Of a stretch of 9,662 nt of DNA, positions 5,663 to 9,662 are shown piece after piece (position 1 is the first letter of the stretch; each line of letters begins with the position of its first letter). This DNA comes from DATAMF01 sp964472565. GTDB taxonomy: Bacteria; Chloroflexota; Anaerolineae; Aggregatilineales; Aggregatilineaceae. Made by a program: the position numbers and the translations under genes. The notes below the pieces were generated by a model that searched no databases, was not told the DNA's origin, and was given only the letters and a program-made list of their open reading frames with translations. The stretch lies in assembly GCA_964472565.1 (NCBI GenBank), contig CAYYNB010000205.1, positions 1-9,662 on the forward strand, read 5' to 3'.

Positions 5663-6639
5663 TGGCGACTGCGGTTAGCTGCGCGAATATTGCTTTTATT
5701 AAATACTGGGGACGCAAGGATCATGCTTTGCGACTGCCGCTCAATTCGTCGATTTCGATGAACCTGGATCACGCGAACACGATTAGCCGCGTGGAGTTTG
5801 ACAGCTCGTTAAACGCTGATGAGGTGACGATTGCGGGACAGGAGTCACAGGCAAAAGCGGCGGCGCGAGTGTCCAAACACCTGGATCGAATTCGAACACA
5901 GGCGGGAATTGAGACACGGGCGCGGGTGGTGTCGCGCAATACATTTCCAATGGGGGCAGGGATTGCGTCGTCGGCGTCGGCATTCGCGGCGCTGACGGTG
6001 GCCGCAGCGGCGGCGGCTGGACTGAAGCTGAGCGAACGGGAACTCACGATTCTGGCACGGTTGGGATCGGGGTCGGCATGCCGATCTGTCCCGGCGGGGT
6101 ATGTGGAGTGGCACGCCGGGGATCGCGGCGAGGATTCATACGCGGAACAGGTCGCGCCGCCGGAACACTGGGACATCTGCGATTTGATCGCCATTGTGCA
6201 GACGGGGCATAAAACGGTGGGATCGAGCGAAGGGATCGAACTGGTTACGACAAGTCCTTTTGCGGATGTGCGACTGGCAGAGGCCAAACGCACCCTACCG
6301 CTGATCCGGCATGCGATCCAGACGCGGGATTTTGCCCTGCTGGGCGAAGAAACCGAGCAGGAAGCGATACGCATGCATGCGGTGGCGATGACTTCGCGGC
6401 CCAGTTTGCTGTATTGGGTCCCGGCGACGGTGGGCGTTTTGCATGCGGTGCGGGACTGGCGGGCGGCGGGTGTTCCGGTGTATTTCACGATTGACGCCGG
6501 GGCGAATGTGCATGTGCTGTGCCAGCCCGACAATGCAGAGCAAATCGAAGCTGAGCTGCGGTCATTGGCGGGGGTGCAGGATGTGCTGGTGAACCATCCG
6601 GGACCGGGGACGCGGCTTTCGAGTCAACCACTGATTTAA
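5662..6639 (+). CDS. mvaD: Mevalonate diphosphate decarboxylase family (MDD or phosphomevalonate decarboxylase)
   Basis: Members use ATP to phosphorylate and decarboxylate a mevalonate phosphate. Classical enzymes turn the diphosphate into IPP, while a related enzyme of Roseiflexus castenholzii turns 5-phosphomevalonate into isopentenyl phosphate. The 325-residue protein shows ANIAFIKYWG at 8-17 (Lys14), the ATP loop PMGAGIASSASAFAA at 96-110, SGSACRS at 136-142 (Arg141), HKTVGSSEG at 183-191, and FTIDAGANVHVL at 275-286 with Asp278 at the catalytic aspartate position. Two places differ from classical MDD: Arg18 follows KYWG where Lys is usual, and VGSSEG replaces VSSTEG. The ATG at 5662 overlaps the kinase stop and has GAAGGGA 7 bases upstream; the TTG one codon earlier is less likely. 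No phosphomevalonate kinase is nearby, so the substrate is not settled. The symbol marks the family only. Confidence 0.9.
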   Translation: MATAVSCANIAFIKYWGRKDHALRLPLNSSISMNLDHANTISRVEFDSSLNADEVTIAGQESQAKAAARVSKHLDRIRTQAGIETRARVVSRNTFPMGAGIASSASAFAALTVAAAAAAGLKLSERELTILARLGSGSACRSVPAGYVEWHAGDRGEDSYAEQVAPPEHWDICDLIAIVQTGHKTVGSSEGIELVTTSPFADVRLAEAKRTLPLIRHAIQTRDFALLGEETEQEAIRMHAVAMTSRPSLLYWVPATVGVLHAVRDWRAAGVPVYFTIDAGANVHVLCQPDNAEQIEAELRSLAGVQDVLVNHPGPGTRLSSQPLI

Positions 6640-6710
6640 TATAAGGCTGCGCCCCTATGATTCTGCCAAATCTGATGGTTCAGGTGGGAGATGAGGCGAA
6701 CGGACGGATT

Positions 6711-6750
6711 GGATAGAGAGGGGGCAGGTTTGCAAACCTGCCACCTATCC
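6711..6750. terminator. REP-like palindrome between convergent genes, possible bidirectional terminator
   Basis: GGCAGGTTTGCAAACCTGCC (6723-6742) is a perfect 20-base palindrome. GGATAG (6711-6716) and CTATCC (6745-6750) form a further outer stem with a small internal loop. It lies between the 3' ends of the decarboxylase (6639) and the deaminase (6774), where it could end or protect both transcripts. It is the third copy of the family seen at 319-336 and 561-578. No T-run follows on either strand, so a classical intrinsic terminator is not shown. Confidence 0.5.
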
Positions 6751-6773
6751 ATAAGTGCTGCTGCCAGCCGGGA

Positions 6774-7190
6774 TCAGAGGACCGTTTTGTTGAACCAATC
6801 GGGATAGGGCAACAAGTCCGCCAGTTTTGCAACCTGATCGATGCCCAGGATAACCTCGGTTTCGGCCAGATTGTCCGGGTGAATTTGTCGCATGAACTCG
6901 CGGCACCGTCCACAAGGCGACAGCACGAACAGATCGCCTTCCTCGTTTTTCCACACGGCGACGATTTTACGAATCTTGAATTCGCCCGCCGTGATCATGG
7001 CCGCAATAGCACTGTGTTCGGCACAGAATCCGATGCTGGAACCGATGTCAATGCAGACGCCCAGATAGATATTACCCGCCCCAGAGAGCAAGGCGCAGCC
7101 TACATCACCCACCATATGTTCGCCAAATTCCCTGGGATTGACCACAGACGCGGCGCGCGCGATCAGTTCTGTGTTTGAGATGTCTGACAT
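6774..7190 (-). CDS. Cytidine deaminase family protein, blasticidin-S-deaminase-like
   Basis: The 138-residue cytoplasmic protein belongs to the zinc-dependent nucleoside deaminase family. Zinc and proton-shuttle residues are all present: Cys56-Ala-Glu58 in FCAEHSAI, and Pro92-Cys93-Gly-Arg-Cys96 in LSPCGRCREF. The length matches the small tetrameric cytidine deaminases. The wording LSPCGRCRE followed by IHPDN and a C-terminal ADLLPYPDW resembles blasticidin S deaminases and their relatives more than classical cytidine deaminases. The substrate may therefore be cytidine, deoxycytidine or a cytosine nucleoside antibiotic, and I cannot decide from sequence. The ATG at 7190 has only a weak, distant purine-rich site, but it follows a good promoter at 7226-7254. 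The gene stands alone, converging on the mevalonate operon. Confidence 0.88.
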   Translation of the reverse strand: MSDISNTELIARAASVVNPREFGEHMVGDVGCALLSGAGNIYLGVCIDIGSSIGFCAEHSAIAAMITAGEFKIRKIVAVWKNEEGDLFVLSPCGRCREFMRQIHPDNLAETEVILGIDQVAKLADLLPYPDWFNKTVL

Positions 7191-7225
7191 ATTTGGACTG
7201 CCATTCCTGACGCGAAAGTGTTGTG

Positions 7226-7254
7226 TTTATACATCCATCACCCCGGTTTGCCAA
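7226..7254 (-). promoter_or_regulatory. Sigma-70-like promoter for the deaminase gene
   Basis: On the minus strand TTGGCA (7249-7254) and TATAAA (7226-7231) each match five of six consensus bases and are separated by exactly 17 bases. Transcription would begin near 7219, leaving a leader of about 29 bases before the ATG. This is the best promoter in the window. Confidence 0.6.
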
Positions 7255-7331
7255 CAATACTCTTGCTTCCCTACAAAAATCATGGGCATTAGTTTTATGA
7301 CTTTTTTTCAGTTGGTCCTTCTCAATTATTC

Positions 7332-7337
7332 TATAAT
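7332..7337 (+). promoter_or_regulatory. -10 box TATAAT upstream of the exported-protein operon
   Basis: A perfect TATAAT lies 32 bases before the ATG at 7370, within an A+T-rich stretch. No good -35 box is found at 16-18 bases; TTCAGT (7307-7312, 19 bases) and TTGGTC (7312-7317, 14 bases) are poor options. It would drive 7370-8443 and the following gene. Confidence 0.45.
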
Positions 7338-7369
7338 CTACAATAAGTCATAACTGCTGAGGATATACT

Positions 7370-8443
7370 ATGCGTTATAAACTGTTATTCAGCCTGGTTA
7401 TTTTTGCTATGATTGGCGGACTGATCGCCGCGAGTGCTGCCACGCCGCGCTATGTCAGCGCCGATTCGATCACCGAGGGATATGCCCGGTTGGATTCATA
7501 CCGGATTTATTTTGCGGAAGGCAACGATGCCGCAAGCCGGTTTGATCGCAGTGAAGCCGGTGTATCTCGATTGGCGGGACTGCTCCAACGGTTAGGGGCC
7601 GATTTGCAAACACTGGAGTGGCGGCGGCCCTTCCCAACGGATGCGGACCTGGTGATCCTGGTTGGTCCGATCCGCGATCTTGGCAGCGAACAAGTGGTGC
7701 GGTTATGGATGTACCTGTACAACGGAGGCCGACTGCTGCTCTTTACTAACCCACCCTTTGAAGGTACGCGCGCTTTCCGGGGCAACAGTGGTTTGCTGGA
7801 GATCACGTGGGATGACATGGGGCTTCGCGCTCAGGATGGTGTGGTGGCACTTGAGGGCGGGATGCGGACGGTTACATTGTATGCGGAAGAGCCGGAAACG
7901 CCGGAGGGAGCTACCCCAGTTCCTACCGCCACCCCACAGGTATTTGAAGCGCCGCTGCTGATCACCAATTTTGTGACGAGCAATGTGAATAGTTCGCACC
8001 CGATTACACAAAATTTGTCAGGTGAGCTGGCTTTCTTCGGGGCACGCCCGCTGGAAATTGATGCTTCGATGCAGTTGTTTGAAGTGGTTCCCCTGGTTTA
8101 TTCGCTACCCGCATATTATGGAGAGACGGATTACGATGAGTATGTCCTCAATGGACAAGTGTCGTATTCGGAAGATGACGATCTGGTGCGCGGACAAATG
8201 GTGCTGGCGGCTATTTCGATGAATGCCGACGGGGGAGCACGGCTGCTTATGGTTGGGGATCGGGAATTTGTGACCAATGGGGGCGGGTTCCAAACCTCAC
8301 CGCCAAACAGCCCGTCTTTTCTGTATCCTGGTAATGTCGAATTTGTCTTAAACGCGATTACCTGGATGTTGGACGCTGAACCCCAGGCGATCACCCTGCC
8401 GACACCCGGACCGACCTATACCCCAACGTCCGAAGGATCGTAA
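7370..8443 (+). CDS. Exported GldG/DUF4350-like protein, first of a tandem pair
   Basis: The 357-residue protein starts with a signal sequence (basic MRYK, hydrophobic core about 5-21, AxA-like cleavage region near residue 24), so most of it is outside the membrane. Residues 44-118 resemble the Rossmann-like fold of GldG-type and DUF4350 proteins: RIYFAEGN, LQRLGADLQTLEW, ADLVILVGPIRDL, and YLYNGGRLLLFTNPP. A middle part (202-232) carries HPIT and FFGARPLEIDA, and the end holds LLMVGD (272-277), then YPGN and WMLD near 299-314. A proline/threonine-rich stretch (157-169) and a similar tail (341-354) look like flexible linkers. No C-terminal membrane anchor or catalytic motif is seen. TGAGGA lies 6 bases before the ATG. 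The next gene is a paralogue 2 bases downstream. The role is unknown; binding a polysaccharide or partner protein at the cell surface is a guess. Confidence 0.75.
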   Translation: MRYKLLFSLVIFAMIGGLIAASAATPRYVSADSITEGYARLDSYRIYFAEGNDAASRFDRSEAGVSRLAGLLQRLGADLQTLEWRRPFPTDADLVILVGPIRDLGSEQVVRLWMYLYNGGRLLLFTNPPFEGTRAFRGNSGLLEITWDDMGLRAQDGVVALEGGMRTVTLYAEEPETPEGATPVPTATPQVFEAPLLITNFVTSNVNSSHPITQNLSGELAFFGARPLEIDASMQLFEVVPLVYSLPAYYGETDYDEYVLNGQVSYSEDDDLVRGQMVLAAISMNADGGARLLMVGDREFVTNGGGFQTSPPNSPSFLYPGNVEFVLNAITWMLDAEPQAITLPTPGPTYTPTSEGS

Positions 8444-8445
8444 CT

Positions 8446-9662
8446 ATGCGACGGTTCACCTGCCTATTGCTTTTGATGCTGTTTCTCCCGATGGCGCAAG
8501 GGCACGCACAGAGTCAACCTCTGGTGGTTTTTGTGCAGGATAAGGCCCTGGGAACACCCGGCGATTGGGATGCAGACGGCATTGCCAAACTCAAGGTTAT
8601 TTTTGAAGATCGGGGGGCACGGGTGGAAAGCATCACACTCGATGATCCGATTCCAGCCGACGCGGCTGTGATTGTGATCTCCCAGCCAACCCGGTCTTTA
8701 CCGGCGGCGTTCCTGGCGCATTTGTGGGTCCATCTGGCCCAGGGGCATCATCTGCTGTTCACGGTTGATCCGTTGGGGCAGGATGGCACACGCAATGAAC
8801 GTGCAAGCGATGGCTTAGCTAAACTGCTGAACCAGGATTATGGGCTGGTTTTCACCGATGCTTTTGCGGCTGAGGCGTGGTTTACGCTCGACAATATCAC
8901 AACGGCGGAAACCGCTTTTTCACGGGTGTATGCAGACCGCGTGCCGCATCCTATTCTGGATCCTCTGGTGCGGTACCATGTGCCCATTTATATCTGGGGC
9001 GCTCGCATCATCGAAATTGATGCGATTGGAATCAACGCGGATGCGGGGCCGCTTTTGGCCTCCCCCACCGCATACGGCGAAGTAGGAAGAGTGTTCGAAG
9101 CTGCGGATACTCCAGTACCGCTGGAGATCACACCGGGTGAAGACCTGATCGGGTGGCAAAATGTGGGAGGATTATCGGAAAGCATCGTTACGGGGTCGCG
9201 CGTGGTGATCCTGGGCGACTCACAGATGGTTCAGAATGATTATGGATTGATCTTTGCACCGCAGCGTATTGACGCGCTCTACCCCGGCAACCAGATACTT
9301 CTAGAGCGAATTGTCGCGTGGCTGCTTGAACTACCCGACGAGCAATGGCCGCCCCTCCCCACCGGATATACGTGGCTGGCTATCGATGGGAACGTGGATG
9401 ATTGGGAAACGCGTGGGGGCATTGTGACGGATGCGGCTGGCGATGGGAAGGGCGGCGCGGATATATCACAGGTCCGCGCGTTCCAGAATGAAGCCTTCCT
9501 GTATGTGCTTATCGAGAGCAACGAGGGCATACCAGACGCACTGCGGATCACCTTTGACACGAACAACGATGGGTTGTCTGACCGAACGCTGATTGTTGAT
9601 AGGGCGGGCGGAGTCATTGGAGAGCAGACCGTCACCGATAGGCGGGCGGGGGGGGCGGCGCA
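8446..9662 (+). CDS. Exported GldG/DUF4350-like protein with CBM9-like domain, cut by window end
   Basis: The frame is open from ATG 8446 to the last base: 405 residues with no stop, so the protein is incomplete. GAAGGA (8432-8437) lies 8 bases before the ATG, inside the previous gene, and the two are clearly one operon. A signal peptide covers about 1-21 (MRR, a leucine-rich core, GHA before Gln22). Residues 26-110 and 165-305 repeat the plan of the upstream protein: FEDRGARVESI, AAVIVISQPTR, GHHLLFTVDP, HPI, IYIWGARIIEIDA, VVILGDS and YPGN...WLLE. From about 310 a different domain begins, resembling family 9 carbohydrate-binding modules: LAIDGNVDDW (311-320), ADISQVRAF, FLYVLIE. It includes a calcium-loop-like DTNNDGLSD at 371-379. 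The last bases are unusually G-rich. Likely surface or extracellular; substrate unknown. Confidence 0.75.
   Translation, partial: MRRFTCLLLLMLFLPMAQGHAQSQPLVVFVQDKALGTPGDWDADGIAKLKVIFEDRGARVESITLDDPIPADAAVIVISQPTRSLPAAFLAHLWVHLAQGHHLLFTVDPLGQDGTRNERASDGLAKLLNQDYGLVFTDAFAAEAWFTLDNITTAETAFSRVYADRVPHPILDPLVRYHVPIYIWGARIIEIDAIGINADAGPLLASPTAYGEVGRVFEAADTPVPLEITPGEDLIGWQNVGGLSESIVTGSRVVILGDSQMVQNDYGLIFAPQRIDALYPGNQILLERIVAWLLELPDEQWPPLPTGYTWLAIDGNVDDWETRGGIVTDAAGDGKGGADISQVRAFQNEAFLYVLIESNEGIPDALRITFDTNNDGLSDRTLIVDRAGGVIGEQTVTDRRAGGAA

Noticed and set aside
5769..6533. 254-codon minus-strand frame opposite the decarboxylase
   Set aside because: It is a Ser/Ala/Arg-rich shadow of the conserved decarboxylase frame, with no ribosome site or family resemblance.
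6657..6716. 19-codon frame just after the decarboxylase
   Set aside because: There is no ribosome site before its ATG, and it overlaps the repeat-derived sequence leading into the palindrome at 6723.

Overview
The window looks like a piece of a bacterial chromosome from the phylum Chloroflexota, probably an uncultured Anaerolineae-like or Roseiflexus-like lineage. This rests on a mevalonate-pathway gene pair whose decarboxylase reads like Chloroflexota homologues, a small DUF5679-type zinc-ribbon domain, G+C-rich coding with GTG/TTG starts, and short palindromes of the type GCAGGTTTGNNAACCTGC scattered between genes. The taxonomic call comes from recognition of the families, not from a search.

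Layout, left to right. Positions 1-608 carry no gene that I can support. They hold a dense set of hairpins, inverted repeats and REP-like palindromes. A transketolase gene follows on the minus strand (609-2600). Diverging from it is a plus-strand gene for a 220-residue protein that joins a DUF5679-like zinc ribbon to a TIR domain (2747-3409). It converges, with a 6-base gap, on a minus-strand polyprenyl diphosphate synthase (3416-4459). From a shared 192-base intergenic region the mevalonate kinase gene (4652-5662) runs the other way, and its stop codon overlaps the start of a mevalonate diphosphate/phosphomevalonate decarboxylase gene (5662-6639). A palindromic hairpin separates this pair from a convergent minus-strand cytidine/blasticidin-S-type deaminase (6774-7190), which has a good sigma-70-like promoter. 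Finally, two tandem plus-strand genes encode exported proteins with GldG/DUF4350-like folds (7370-8443, and 8446 to the window end). They are paralogues of each other, and the second adds a CBM9-like domain and a calcium-loop-like motif before it runs off the window.

How the genes fit together. Mevalonate kinase, the decarboxylase and the prenyl synthase supply isoprenoid precursors (IPP/DMAPP) and join them into C15-C20 or longer chains. The pathway is incomplete here: there is no phosphomevalonate kinase, isopentenyl phosphate kinase or IPP isomerase, so the exact route (classical or the phosphomevalonate-decarboxylase bypass) is open. Transketolase belongs to central carbon metabolism and the deaminase to nucleoside salvage or antibiotic inactivation. 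The TIR protein and the exported pair have no assigned role. The most unusual items are the zinc-ribbon/TIR fusion, the tandem exported GldG-like pair, the ambiguous decarboxylase and the repeat-rich left end.
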